Assembly: GCF_018991925.1 (NCBI RefSeq)
Contig: NW_024756914.1
Coordinates: forward strand, 8,522,417 to 8,586,416
DNA: 64,000 nt
Direction: 5' to 3'
Source: Homarus americanus
Lineage: Eukaryota > Arthropoda > Malacostraca > Decapoda > Nephropidae
Notes under the pieces: generated by a model
The model's input: the letters and a program-made list of their open reading frames with translations, nothing else
The model's database searches: none
Told to the model about the DNA's origin: nothing
Shown: in pieces, positions 12,020 through 25,034 of the stretch
Layout: each line of letters starts with the position of its first letter
How positions within the stretch are numbered: the first letter of the stretch is position 1
Translations under genes and position numbers: made by a program

Positions 12020-15000
12020 GAGAGTGGTGGTCAGCCGGGTCCCACCTGTAGAGTGGTGGTCAGGGCGGCCTCACCTAGAGTGGTGGTCATGGTCCCACCT
12101 GTAGAGCAGGTCATGGGTCCTTACCCAGAGGTGGTGGTCAGTGGTCCCTACCAGAAGTGGTGGCTGTGGGCCCCATCTGGTGAGTGGACAGTGACTCACC
12201 TGCAGAGTGGTAGCAGTGGGGTCCCTACCTGTAGAAAGGTGTGGTCATGGGGTCCCCACCTGTAGAGGGGGGGTCAGTGGGGCCCTACCCAGAGTGCAGG
12301 GCTGGGTCCCTACTGCAGAAAGTGGTGGCCATGGGTCCCCACCTGTAGAGAGTGGTGTCCCTGGCCTGCAGGAAAGTGGTAGTCAGGGAGTCCTACCTGT
12401 TGAGTGGTGGTCAGTGGAGTCCCTACCAGAGTGGTGCAGGGGTCCCTACCTGAGGGGGGCTGGGCGGGGTCCTACCTGTAGAGTGGTGTCCAGTGGGGTC
12501 CCTACCTAGAGTGGTGGTCAGCGGGGTCCCTACCTGTAGAGGGTATGGCAACCCTACCAGAGCAGGGTCAGCTGGAGTCCCCACCAGAGTGGTGGTTCAC
12601 AGTCCCTACCTAGAGGCGGTGTGGGGTCCCTACCATGGTTTAGTCCCACCAGAGTGGTGGTAAGGGTCCCCACCTGTAGGAGGTCATCCCACCAGAGGGG
12701 CTGGGTCCCCACCAGAGTGGTGGTCATGTCCCCACCTGTAGAGTGGTCAGGCGGGGTCCCTACCTGTAGAGGGGTCAGTGGGTCCCCACCAGAGTGGCAT
12801 TGCGTCCCTCTGTAGAGTGGGGAAAGGGTCCCACCTGTAGAGTGGTGGTCATGTCCCCACCCAGAGTGGTGGTCAGGTCCCACCTGTAGAGTGGTGGTCA
12901 GTGGGTCCCCACCTGTAGAGTGGTAGTCAGTGGAGTCCCCACCAGAGTGGGTCAGTGGGGTCCCTACCTGTAAAGGGTGGTCAGTGTGGGGTCCCTACCA
13001 GAGTGGTAGTCAGGGGGTCCCTACCTGTAGAAAGGTGGTCAGCGGGGTCCCTTACCTGGTGAGGCAGGGGTCAGTGGGTCCCCACCTGTAGAGGTGGTGG
13101 TCTGGGGTCCCTACCTGTAAGTGGTGGTCAGTGGGTCTCCCACCTGTAGAGTGGTGGTCGGTGGGTCACCACCAGAGTGCAGGGTCCCTACCCAGAGTGG
13201 TGGTGGTCATTGGGGTCCCTACCTGTAGGTGGTGTCAGTGGGTCCTCTGTAGGTTGGTGGTCATGGGTCCCTACCCAGAGTGGTGGTCATGGGTCCCTAC
13301 CTGTAGAGTGGTGGGTCCCTACCTGTAGAGGGGGGGGGTCATACCCACCAGAGTGGGGCCCATGGGTCCCCACCTGTAGAGTGGGGCCGCGTCCCTACCT
13401 GTAGAGTGGGGTCCACTGGGAGGTGGGTCCCTACCCTGAGTGGGGGTCAGTGTCCCAGAGTGGTGGTCAGCGGGGTCCCTACCTGTAGAGTGGTGGTCAG
13501 CAGGGCCTACCTAGAGTGGTCATGGGGTCCTACCTGTAGGGGTCAGGTCCTACCTGTAGAGTGAGGGTCAGTGGGTTCCTACCTGAGTGAGGGGTCAGGG
13601 GTCCCCACCTGTAGAGTGATGGTCAGTGTCCCTACCTGGAGTGGTGGTCAGTGGGTCCCTACCAGAGGGTAGTCAGTGGGTCCCACTTTGAGTGGTGGCT
13701 GGGGTCCACCTGTAGAATGGTGGTCAGGGGTCCCACCGAGGTGGTGGTCATGTCCCTACCAGAGTGGGCTGTGTCCCCAACTCTAGAAGTGGTGGCTGTG
13801 TGGGTCCCACCTGTAGAGGGTGGTCATGATCCCCACCTGTGTAGAGTGGTCAGTCCCTATCTGTAGAGTGGTGGTCAGGTGGGTCCCACCTGTAGAGTGG
13901 GGGTCAGTGGGTCTCACCAGAAGGTGCGGCGGGGTCCCTACCTGTAAGAGGGCCCCACCCAGAGGTGCCAATGGGTCCCTACCTGTAGAGTGGTGGTCAT
14001 GGGTTCCTACCAGAGTGGTGGTCATGGGTCCCTACACAGAGTGGTAGTCAGCGGGGTCCTCACCTGTAGAGGTGGGTCAGCGGAGTCCCTACCCAGAGTG
14101 TAAAGCCAGGGGCCCTACCTGTAGAGTGGTGGTCAGGTCCCTACCTGTAGAGGGGGGTGTGGGTCCCACCCGAAGTGGGGTCAGCGTCCCTACCTGTAGA
14201 GTGGTGGTCAGCGGGTCCCCACCTGTAGAGTGGCTCAGTGGGGTCCCCTCACCTGTAGAGTGGTGGTCAGCGGGGTCCCCATCTGTAGAGAGAGTGGTGG
14301 TCAGTGGGTCCCACCTGTAGCAGCAGGGGTCCCTACCTGTAGAGTGGTAGCAGTGGGTCCCTACCTGTAGAAAGGTGGTCAGGGTCCCTACCCAGAGTGG
14401 GGTCAGGTCCCCACCTGTAGAGTGGTGGTCATGGGTCCCTACTGAGAGTGCGGTGGTCATGGGGTCCCCAACTGTAGGAGTGGTGGTCAGCGGGTCCCTA
14501 CCTGTAGAGTGGTGGTCAGTCCTGGCCTGTAGAGTGGGGTCAGCGGGGTCCCTACCCAGAGGCAGCGGGGTCCCTACCTGTAGAGTGTGGTGGTCAGTGG
14601 GGTCCCACCTGCAGAGGGTGGTCTATGGGTCCCTACCTGTGAGTGGTAGTCAGTGGGGTCCCTACCTGTAGAGTGGTGGTCAGTGGGTCCCTACCCGTAG
14701 AGTGGTGTGTGACAGTGGGGTCCCTACCAGAGTGGTGGTCAGTGGGTCCCTACCTGAGAGTGGTCATGGGTCCCTACCTGTAGAGTGGTGGTCCGGTCCC
14801 TACCTGTAGAGGTGGGGTCATGGGTCCCTGCTCAGGAGTGGTGGTCAGTGGGGTCCCTACCTGTAGAGTGGTGGTCAGTGGGCCCCCACCTAGAGTGGTA
14901 GTGTGTGGTCCCTACCTGTAGAGTGGTGGTCAGCGGGGTCCCTACCTGTAGAGTGGTGGTAGTGGGTCCCTACCCAGTAAGGTGGTCAGCGGGGTCCCTA

Positions 15001-16128
15001 TGAAGAGTGGTGGTCATGGGGTCCCTACCTGTAGAGTGGGGTCATGTCCTCACCAGAGTAGTCAGTGGGGTCCCTACCTGTAAGTGGTGGTCAGCAGGGT
15101 CTACCTGTAGAGAGTGGTGGTCAGTGGGGTTCTGGAGTGGTGGTCAGCAGGGGTCCCTACCTGTAGAGTGGTGGTCATGGGAGTCCCTACCTGAAGGTGG
15201 TGGTCAGCAGGTCCCTACCTGAAGAGTGTGGTGTGAGATTCCTGTAGAGTGGTGGTCAGTGGGGTCCTACCTGTAGAGTGGTGGGTCGTGGGGTCCCTGT
15301 AAGTGGTGGTCATGTAGGTCCCTACCTGTAGAGTGGTGGTCAGCAGGTCCCTACCTGTAGAGTGGTGGTCGCTTGGGTCCTACCTGTAGAGTGGTGGTCG
15401 CGGGGTCTTGTAGAGTGGTCATGGGGTCCTACCTGTAAGTGGGGTGTGGGGTCCCTGCAAGTGGTCGTTGATTTTACCTGTAGAGTGGTGGTCAGCGGGG
15501 TCCTGCAGCAGGTGGGGGTCGTGGGGTCCCTACCATGAGAGTGGTGGTGTGGGGTCCCTACCTGTGAAAGGTGGTCAGAGGGTCTACTGTGAAAGGTGGT
15601 CAGCAGGGGTCCCTACCTGTAGTGGTAGTCAGTGGGGTCCCTACCTGCTTGGAGTTAGGGTCATGAGGGTCCCCTACAGAGTGGTCAGCAGGGGTCCCTA
15701 CCTGTGAGAGTGAGGGTCAGTGGGGTCCTACCTTTAGAGTGAGGGTCAGTGGGTTCCCTACCTGTAGAGTGGCTCAGTGGGGTCTACCTGAGAGTGAGGT
15801 CAGTGGGTTTCCTACCTGTAGAGTGAGGTCAGTGGGTTCCCTACCTGTTGAGTGAGGTCAGTGGGGTCCCTACTGTAGAGTGGTGGTCAGTGGGGTCCCT
15901 ACCTGTAGAGTGGTGGTCATGGGGTCCCTACTGTAGGTGGTCAGCAGGGTCCCTACCTGTGGAGTGGGGTCATGGGGTCCCTGTAGGTGAGGTCAGTGGG
16001 GTCCCTACATGTAGAGTGGTCAGTGGGGTCCCCTACACTGTGGTGAGGGTCGTGGGTTCCTACCTGTAGAGTGAGGGGTCAGTGGGTTTACTACCTGTAG
16101 AGTGGGTCAGTGGGGTCCTACATGTAGG
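12020..16128. repeat. 31-bp minisatellite, about 4.1 kb
   Basis: The unit reads cctgtagagtggtggtcagt plus ggggtccctac. Units vary greatly in length through many 1-6-nt deletions, more than in the other arrays. This could be true divergence or residual long-read error. No gene is seen inside. Confidence 0.95.
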
Positions 16129-16730
16129 AGTGGTGTTGGGATGTGTTGCAGAGGTGGTGGTGTGTTGGGGTGTTGGTTGTGTGTTGGGGTGTGTAGTGAT
16201 GTGGTTTGGGGTGTGTTACAGAGGTGTGTGGTGGTGTGTTCAGGTGTGTGGTGGTGTCAGATCTAAAACATCACATGGTTGTTAAAGCTTATGTGTTTAT
16301 TTAAGCTTATCGTGTGTATATTTAAGGTTATCATGTGTTTTAGTTAAGCTTACAATGTCGTTGTTTGGACTTACCGTGTGTTTGTTTATCGTGTGGTTGA
16401 TTAAGCTGATCGTCTGGCTGTTTAAGATACAAGGTGTGATATATATTTTAAGTTTATAATGGCGTTGTTTGTAGCATCTGGTCGCAGCTTTCCTTCGTAT
16501 TTAGATGAAGTTCTTGAGACGCCACAAATATGTAATGGTGTTGTGAGGCGAGAGGCTGTGTGTTATGTGTGGTCGGCTGTCAGATTAACGAGGCGTGATG
16601 GAGCGGCCTGGCTGGAGTGTATTCTTGTGAGGTTTGGGTTCATGTCATCTTAGTCTGGTGTGCGTTAATGGTTGTCTGGTATCTGGACAGGAGGCGACGG
16701 GCAGACGTTTTATCCTTGTTATTTGCTATT
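16129..16730. other. TG-rich tract and weak about 30-bp repeats; no gene seen
   Basis: 16129-16260 is rich in gtgtggtg. 16272-16450 holds degenerate repeats built on ttaagcttatcgtgtg. 16451-16730 looks unique, and its short open frame has no recognisable domain. Confidence 0.55.
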
Positions 16731-17762
16731 CCTATCCTTGTATTTGTCGTTTCCATGCCTGTCCTTGCTATTCGGCCGTCTGCCACTTTCTACTCTTTAT
16801 TCGTTCGTCTGCCGCTTCCTACTCTCATTATTCGACAGTCTGCTTCCTTCTCTCACTATTTCGGCCGTCTGCCTCCTACTCTCTCACTTTTCGGTGTCTG
16901 CCACCTACTACTCGGCTATTCGGCCGTATGCCCATTCTACACTCACTATTCTGCCGTCTGCACCTCCTACTCTACTATTTGGCCGTCTACCTCCTGTTCT
17001 CACAATTCTGCTGTCTGCCCGTCTACCTGACTATTCGGCTGTCTGCCTCGTACCTGACTATTCGGCGTCTGCCCTCTATTCTCACTATTCGGCTGTCTGC
17101 CGTCCTACCCTGACTGTTGGGGCGTCTACCAGCTCGTACCTGACTGTTCGGCCGTCTGCCATCTCCCTGCTCTGACTGTTCGGCTGTCTGTCTACTGACT
17201 GTTGGCCGTCTACCTACTACTTTCTATTCGGCCGTCTGTAACCTACTCTCTCTGTTCGGCCGTCTGCCCCTCCTGCTCTGACTGTTGGCTGTCTGCTTCA
17301 TCCTACTCCTATTCGGCCGTCTGCCTACTACTTTCCTATTCGGGTATCCACCTACTTCTCTTGTTCGGCTGTCTGCACCTGTGCCCTGACTATTCGGCTG
17401 TCTGCCACCTCTTACCTGACTATTCGGCCGTCTGCCTTCGTACTCTCCTATTGGCCGTCTGCACCTCCTACTCTTACTATTCGGCCGTCTGCCACCTACT
17501 ACTCTCTGTTCGTGTCTGCCACCTCCTGCTCTGACTATTCGGCTGTCTGTACCTCTACTCTTACTATTCGTGCGTCTGCCTCCTACTCTACTATTCGGCA
17601 GTCTACCATCTCCTACTCTGTTTCTTCGGCCGTCTTTTACCTACTACTCTCTGTTCGTTTGTCTACCTCTTACTCTCTCCATTCGGCCGTCTGCCTACTA
17701 CTCTCTCTGTTCGGCTGTCTTCCTCTACTCTCTCCATTCGGCCGTCTCACCTACTACTCTCA
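16731..17762. repeat. About 30-bp minisatellite (ctattcggccgtctgcc)
   Basis: Tandem units of ctattcggccgtctgcc followed by a variable acctcctactctga. Frames across it (Leu/Ser/Cys/Tyr-rich) are repeat artefacts. Confidence 0.93.
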
Positions 17763-20318
17763 TATGAGGATTTAGGGTAAACGTTGGATACTATATTATA
17801 TGTGGAGTGTAGGGAAGAGAGTTTGTTAACTGGCCGGTTATTCATGCTTTATAATAAGTTTCTTGGGGAAATCTTTCTCTATTACCTAACTCTAATGGTG
17901 CAGCTATTTATATTCTCAATGATACGAATACATTAATAACTTACGTATATTTACGTTACTGGATACTGTTTCTCGGACTGTATGAAATGGATCGCTTCCC
18001 TACATAAGTGGCTGACCTATGGATGGCTCTGACAAGACTCACATGTGAGCCACAGGGAGGGCCAGCGGGTGCTGGACTATGTCTCCTATGGGAGACTCTG
18101 CTAGCCGGAGATGCGGTGCTGGGGGAGAGTCTCCACCGACCTCTCGACTAGTGACAGGCTCCATCTTCTGTCTTCGTGATGTGAAAGTGAATCGCGTGGG
18201 CTGCAGGAGCTATATATTGGAAGTCTCAACCGGCAGATGTTACTATACAATTAATACTAAACTGAGTGTGCCTTGACCGGGTAACTGGCTTAGAAGTAGT
18301 GGCTGGTTAGCAGTTCCTTGAATGTCATGACGTCGAGGTTAGAGCGCTGATCTAAGGGGCGTGAGTGCGGTTCCACTTGTGAACTAGACCTCCCTGGGTC
18401 AGGTCTGGACATCTGTGTTTTAGGTGCATGGGGTGCACTGTCATGTCGCAAGTCGTAATGCTTCTAATGTTACCACCCGGGTGTGTCTTTAACAGGTATG
18501 GTTTTCTTTGCTACAGGCTCCTTATATGGTCATATCGCAGGGTTAACTTAAGTACCATGCCTGTGACCTCTCCTGCGTCAGGTCTTACTGTCCCTGTAGG
18601 ATGTCAACTTATGTGGGTTACCACGAGGGCATCTACTTACTGTTACATGTGTTGTTCTTCTCCGAGGGCTGTGGCTGTGGTCTGCGATAACCATCTCTCC
18701 ACGATTCTTCTGCACCTCCCCCATCACTACACTTTTCATAGGCTACCAGCAATTGCGGCATTGGTAAATATGATGATTTTGGCGTAAGAGGTACCGGTAT
18801 GGCCAGCACAAAGGGCAAGAACCGGACAATAATGAAATAGTCGTGACCAGAATTAGACTAGGATACCGAACACATTTGTGGCAAGTTAATTAGCGCTGTA
18901 CTTCCATACTGAACACTCAGCATGTAAACTTAGTGGTAAACCTTTAAATATACATGACACTATATTGTAGATGTGAGCTCTGTCAAAGACTTCAGGCCAC
19001 TTCGATTATTTAGTATCATGAACTATGTAAATACTACAGTACATTGAATCAGGAGTGCTTGAGGACATTCTTGCTGTCTATACAAAATTTGCTAGTCCAC
19101 GACTCCACACTGATGAGTCCTCAAAAATATTTATGACGCCCAATGAATATGACTTATATTGTATATGAACCTCTTTCCTGCGTGGCAGTGAGCAGTGACA
19201 GCACTCTCAGTATCAAGGCCTGAATGAACTACTCAGAGAAGACAAGTTGTACCTCAAGTTTTTGCATAAAGGTGTTAAATCTTCTCTCTGGTGATACAAT
19301 AGACACCAAAGGTGTTTTCAGTGTTACTGTTGGAACATTATGAAATGACAAAATTTTTGAAGAAAAGTATTTGTTGACGAGGCAAAATGCGTAAAGAAAT
19401 CTCAATATCCTAAAATAAGAGTAAATTTTTAACACTTTCTCGTTATGTATGAATATTAATTAACAACAAGTTTTTAGTTTTGATCTTCCTTCACCTTTCC
19501 TCTTGGGACGTCAAGGAGGTGAGAAATATGAGTGCTGCATAATGATCCATCAGTGTTGCCAGATAAGACAAGAGGCCAGTCACAGCATAGATAACTTGTG
19601 TAGTATGTGACACAAGAGGTAAAAATTATGAAAAAAATAAATATATGAATCGATTTGTATTAATATAGTGAATAAGTGTGTATGGGACTGTCTTTGTTAA
19701 CTTGTGGAGTGTATCTGTGTGGAGGGAGGGAAGGGAGGAGGAAGGAGGAAAGTGGGAGGGTCAAATTGGATAGCGTGGAGGGATATAAGGTGAGCGGGTC
19801 TAAGGGCAGGAGAGGAGAGTTTAATAGGGAGGAGGAACACGACCACTTCCTCGATATTCTCCGCTTTCCGTCATTACTCCCCCTTCCTACCTCGTCTCTG
19901 CCTGCCTGACCCACTGTCCTGCTGTGATATCCTGCTGTGGTGTGTTGCTGGTACTGATGGTGTTGCTAGTACTAGTTCTCCTGTTTTGCTGTGGTGTTGC
20001 TTGTACTGACGGTGTTGTTGCTCGTCCTAGTACACTTGTTGGTGTTAGTGCTATTGTTTGGGGCGGGGTTGATATAATTGTGGTTGTAGTGCTAGTATTG
20101 TTGTTGTTGGTGGTGCTGCTGCTAGTAGTGGCAGAGGCGAAGTTATTGTTGGGCCTGTTATTGTTTTTATTATTATTGATGTTATTGTTGTTACGTCACC
20201 ACACTGGGTAGTACTTGTTACAGCTGTTGTCTCCTTCCCCTGGTACGTCTGTCTGTCCATCCATCCGTCCAGTCAATCTCCATTTGTTTACCTCCCATTG
20301 CCCAGTGTACTCTAGCTG
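17763..20318. other. No gene recognised; low-complexity patches
   Basis: Mostly unique AT-rich DNA. 19715-19830 is purine-rich (GGAGGAAGG) and 19930-20190 is a degenerate gttgctggtactgatggtg-type repeat. 18330-18385 has some tRNA-like wording but no credible cloverleaf. The short open frames here match nothing I know. Confidence 0.45.
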
Positions 20319-20319
20319 T

Positions 20320-22090
20320 AATAATAATAATAATAATAATAATAATTAACGGTTTATTGAAAGAGCTTGGCAGCCAGAAGGCTGAAAATATACAGTTACA
20401 TATTTGGGGAATGGGTTACGAGTTACAAATAATATACAAGTAACATAAGTGATACAAATAAGATATATAATAACTAGATGGGAAAAAGCTCAAACTACAG
20501 TGCATTTCAACATAGTGACAGTGCAAGAAGTAGTATTTACTGGGAGTGAATACACTGGTTTATTACAAGTTATTGTTAATTTTTACAATGGTTGGGACTG
20601 GGCTGTTCTTATAGCGGTCAGTTAGTGCACGTATGGGCTGGATGCCGTTGTGTTGTCGAACAGCAATTCTCGGGCTGGGGATCTCAGGTGGTAGTAGGAG
20701 CCGGTGTCGAGGATGGTGTAGAAGCTTCTTACCAAATTTGCAAATGAGGTCGTGGTGATGGTCAGTGAGAGTCGAAAGGGTTAGTGTGTTGAGCGCTTCT
20801 TGATATGTGGAGTAGGAAGGGGAGAGAATAATCTTGCATGCCCTCTTTTGCACTTTTTCTAGGTGTTTACATTGTGTGGCATTTAGGGAGGAAGACCAGG
20901 TGGGGGAGGCATAGGTGAGCTTGGGAAGTATGAATGTTGTGTAAACGCTGAGGAGCTCGGGTGCAGGAACTCCGAGGGACTTGAGTCGGCGGAGGAGGTG
21001 GAGACGGAAACTGGAGGATTTGACAACTTCACTGACTTGTGGTTTCCAATTTAGTTTGTTGTCTATGGTGACGCCGAGGAGCTTTGTGGAATCTACAACC
21101 TGGAGTGTGTTCGGACCTAAAGTAATGGAAGGAGGTGGGACAATGTCGGAGGAGAGGTTGATGTGCATAACCATGGTCTTGGTATGGTTGATGGTGACAT
21201 GGTTGTTGGTGGCCCAGGTTTGGAGACTGTTCAATAAATCCTGAAGGGCGGCATAGTTGGGAGCAGAATTGTTGACGCTGATCCCAATGGTGGAGTCGTC
21301 GACATATTTCCAGCGAGCAGGGGTTTCTCTTAGGGCATCATTGATGAGCATAAGGAAGCAGAGTGGCCCCATCTTGGTGCCTTGGGGGACGCCACAGGTG
21401 AGTGACTGAAAGGTGGAGACAGCCCCTCGGAAGCGTACAGCTTATGTCGGTCACTGAGGAAGTCTGTAAGCCGGTGTAAGATTCTCCGGAAGCCCGGAGG
21501 TCAATAGCGCTTTTAGTTGATGATTATATTGTGGTCGACCAGGTCGAATGCTTTAGTGAAATCAATGAAGGCGACAGCTACAGACGTTTTTCGTTTCTCG
21601 AGATGGCGGTATATGTAATCGAGAAAGCTGACAAGACAGTGAGTGGTGGAGGAAGTTTTCATGTTGCCAAATTGCTGAGGTGTCTACGACTCCTGCAATA
21701 TCAGCATAAGCCCTGTCGAACACAAAACTTTCACAGATTAGGCTGGGTATTGGGGTGATTGCAATAGGTCGTAGCTGATTTTAGGATTGTGGGCTGGTTG
21801 ACTTGGGCACTGGTGATACATAAGAGGTCTTTCAGTCAGCTGGGCATCTGGCTTGACTGAGAGAAGCATTGATGATGGAGCAGAGTGGGTTTAGCAAGCC
21901 CGGGGAGAACTCTTTGAATAGTTTCATTGGTAAGTCAATGGGGGTGGAAGAGTTTTAATTTTAGTTTGTCCAGGCGTTTTGACGTCAAACTTCTACTAAG
22001 TCAGTGGGGGGGGCTGGTAGGTAAGCAGGTGAGTGTTGTACTGCCGGGAGCGTCTGGGTATAGTAGCGAAATGGTTATTTGATTGCTCAG
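20320..22090 (-). mobile_element. Non-LTR retrotransposon, family 1 (copy 2), reverse transcriptase
   Basis: The longest copy of the family. Minus-strand frame 21372 to 20563 carries the catalytic palm motifs (CGVPQGTKMGPL entering the frame, then KYVDDSTIGIS) and the thumb blocks [15 protein letters not shown] and LTYASPTWSSSLNATQ. Upstream to about 22090 the coding sequence continues in broken frames, for example VAVAFIDFTKAFDLVDHNI near 21530-21580. Frameshifts and stops there make it a pseudogene. The 3' end is the shared aacggtttattg block plus (TTA)n at 20320-20346. Confidence 0.88.
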
Positions 22091-22384
22091 CTGCGTCAAC
22101 ATTAGTGAGATGGCTAAGGAAGGAGGGGTGTGTCATATTGTTTAGTCCACAGAGTTCTTGCTACCATACCATTGACTGATGTTGGTCTGCTTCAGGTGTC
22201 TGTCTGTTTGTCCAGTTCTCCTTCAGTCGCTTGTGTGTTCGTGTCAGCTAATGGGGGAGGAATGGAGGAACATGTCAGCATCAGTAAGGTTGTCAGGCGT
22301 CAGCATACGGTAGTTCGTGTCAGTCGTCAGCAGAAGAGAGAGAAAGAGAGGTTATGAAGGGGAGGTAATATGGACTCCCTCACC
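22091..22384. other. No gene seen
   Basis: Short unique stretch between the LINE and the next array. It ends in a (GA)-rich patch near 22335-22350. Confidence 0.4.
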
Positions 22385-22705
22385 AACCCACCTGACCTTA
22401 CGACCCACATGACCTCACGACTCACATGACCCACATGACTTAATGACTCCATACGACTCATACGTTCCCACGACCCACACGACCTCATGACCCACACGAC
22501 CCACATATGACCCCACGACCCCTACGACCCACACGACCTTACCAACCCACACACGACCCACACGACCCACACGACCCTTCGACCCACATGACCCCACTCC
22601 ACATGACCCCACCCCACACGACTCCACGACCCACACGACCCACATGACCCCACGACCCAGATGACTTTCGACCCCTACGATCCCACGACCCACACGACCA
22701 ATCAG
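22385..22705. repeat. About 9-bp repeat (acgacccac)n
   Basis: Degenerate tandem repeat of acgacccac / atgacccac. Confidence 0.9.
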
Positions 22706-22995
22706 CATGAAGCTACCTCAACTCATACCCTCAAACGCGTGTTGTTGTCACCATGATAGACCCGAGGGAGGGAGGGGAGGGGAGGTCCGTAAAATGTCTC
22801 TCACGGCCGTATTTATCTGACTCGGAGTTTCAGCAACAATAAAGCGAATAGGTTTCCATTAATTGCTCTGAATATTGTGTTAACTGTTGTTGCATATATT
22901 GACCTGTGACCTGTGTCTATTGTTTTACTGTTATGACCATCCGACACACACACACTCCTTCATTACATTGCCACCGACCAGTTGCTTGTATCGTT

Positions 22996-24749
22996 TACTC
23001 TGGGTGTGTGTGGAGGTTTTACATGTGTACTGGCAGGTGTAGAGGTTTTTATGTGTACTGCAGGTGTGTGGAGGTTTTATATGTGTACTGCAGGTGTGTA
23101 GAGGTTTTATATGTGTACTGGCAGGTGTGGAGGTTTTATATGTGTACTGGCAGGTGTGGTGTGTTTTACATGTGTACTGGCAGGTGTGTGGAGGTTTTAC
23201 ATGTGTACTGGCAGGTGTGGGAGGTTTTACATGTGTACTGGCAGGTGTGTGGAGGTTTTATATGTGTACTGGCAGGTGTGTGGAGGTTTTATATGTACTG
23301 GCAGGTGTGTAGAGTGTTTTATATGTGTACTGGCAGGTGTGTGGAGGTTTTACATGTGTACTGGCAGGTGTGTAGAGGTTTTATATGTGTACTGGCAGGT
23401 GTGTGTGGAGTGTTTTACATGTTTACGTTAGGTGTGTGTAGAGTGTTTTATATGTGCACTGGCAGGTGTGTGGAGTGTTTTACATGTGTACTGGCAGGTG
23501 TGTGGAGGTTTTATATGTGTACTGGCAGGTGTGTGGAGGTTTAACATGTGTACTGGCAGGTGAGTGGTTTTATATGTGTACTGGCAGGTGTGTGTGAGTG
23601 TTTTACATGTGTACCAAGTGTGTAGAGGTTTTATATGTGTACTGGCAGGTGTGTAGAGTGTTTTATATGTGTACTGGCAGGTGTGTGGAGGTTTTACATG
23701 TGTACTGGCAGGTGTGTGAGTGTTTTATATGTACTGGCAGGTGTGAGGTTTTACATGTACTGGCAGGTGTGTAGAGTGTTTTACATGCATATGGCAGGTG
23801 TGTGGAGGTTTTACATGTGTACTGCAGGTGTGTAGAGTGTTTTGCATGGTACTGGCAGGTGTGTAGAGTGTTTTGCATGTGTACTGACAGATGGGTAGAG
23901 GTTTACATGTGCACTAGCAGGTGTGTGGAGGTTTTTCATGTGCAATGACAGGTGTGTGTAGAGGTAGAGTGCTGGGTGTAGAGTGTTTACATGTGTACTG
24001 GCAGGTGTGTAGAGTGTTTATATGTGTGTACAGTGTGTAGAGAGTTTACATGTGTACTGGGTGTGTAGAGGTTTACATGTGTACTGCAGGTGTGTAGAGT
24101 TTTTCATTGTAGGTAGAGTGTTTTACATGTGTACTGGCAGGTGTAGAGGTTTTACATGTACTGGCAGGTGTGTAGAGTGTTTTACAGGTAGAGGGTTTTA
24201 CATGTGTACTGACAGGTGTAGAGAGTTTTACATGTGTACTGGCAGGTGTGTAGAGTGTTTTATATGTGTACTGGCAGGTGTGTGATGCGTTTACATGTGT
24301 ACAGACAGGTGTGTAGAGAGTTCTTACATGTACGGGATAGGTGTGGAGTGTTTTGTATGTGTACTGGGATGTGTGTAGAGTGTTTTACATGTGAATGGGG
24401 TGTGTGGAGGTTTTACATGTGTACTGGCAGGTGTGTAGAGGTTTCATGTGTACTGATAGGTGTGTAGAGTGTTTTATGTGTACTGGCAGGTGTGTAGAGG
24501 TGGTTTTATGTGTACTGGCAGGTGTGTAGAGGTTTACATGTGTACTGGCAGGTGTGTAGAGTGTTTTACATGTGTACTGGCAGGTGTGTAGACTGTTTTA
24601 CATGTGTACTGGCAGGTGTGTAGAGTGTTTTACATGTGTACTGGCAGGTGTGTAGAGTGTTTTACATGTGTACTGACAGGTGTGTAGAGTGTTTTACATG
24701 TGTACTAGCAGGTGTGTGGAGTGTTTTACATGTGTACTGACAGGTGTGT
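22996..24749. repeat. 32-bp minisatellite abutting the first POMGNT1 exon
   Basis: The unit is ggcaggtgtgtagagtgttt plus tacatgtgtact. It runs to within about 12 nt of the tctctctctccag acceptor-like site at 24761. Each unit carries a ctggCAG|GTGTGT splice-like junction. Confidence 0.95.
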
Positions 24750-24816
24750 CTCTCTCTCCAGGTGATGGTGACCAGGTGGGCGTGACAACACTGTAGGAGG
24801 AGGAGGAGGAGGAGGG

Positions 24817-24969
24817 ATGATGGCCTCCTGGCGACCTGACCCAAGGGCGCCGCCATTCGTGCCTCGGCGGTCCTGTGAGGGACGCCGGAGCGGCCCTAGC
24901 AGCAGCACCTACCACCACCACCTACCGCAGCTGCTGCCTCGAGGGAGACGCCTGGCAAAGCTCCTTCAG
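24817..24969 (+). CDS. POMGNT1: POMGNT1 coding exon 1: cytosolic tail
   Basis: Encodes residues 1-51: MMASWRPDPRAPPF, an Arg/Ser/His-rich stretch, and a basic end PRGRRLAKLLQ. In POMGNT1 this is the short cytosolic segment; the positive charge before the anchor fits a type II (N-in) membrane protein. Two ATGs are adjacent. The second (24820) has A at -3 and G at +4, and MASWRPDP lines up with the start I recall for the vertebrate protein, so it may be the main start. The exon ends CAG|GTAAGT, a near-ideal donor, in phase 0. A flanking (GGA)n precedes the ATG. The short, low-complexity exon would be weak alone; its exact join to exon 2 (LLQ|GGLMLVLV) supports it. Confidence 0.85.
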
Positions 24970-25034
24970 GTAAGTCCTCATAATTACCAACTAAGGTAAT
25001 AAATAATGTTGCCAGAAAAAATTTACATAATTAT

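Noticed and set aside
10853..12021. Pro/Ser-rich + frames and Gly/Glu-rich minus frames over 300 codons
   Set aside because: Translation of a C-rich minisatellite; all frames on both strands are open together.
18330..18385. tRNA-like sequence (gaggttagagcgctgatcta...)
   Set aside because: Only a loose A-box and a poor B-box; no credible acceptor or anticodon stem.
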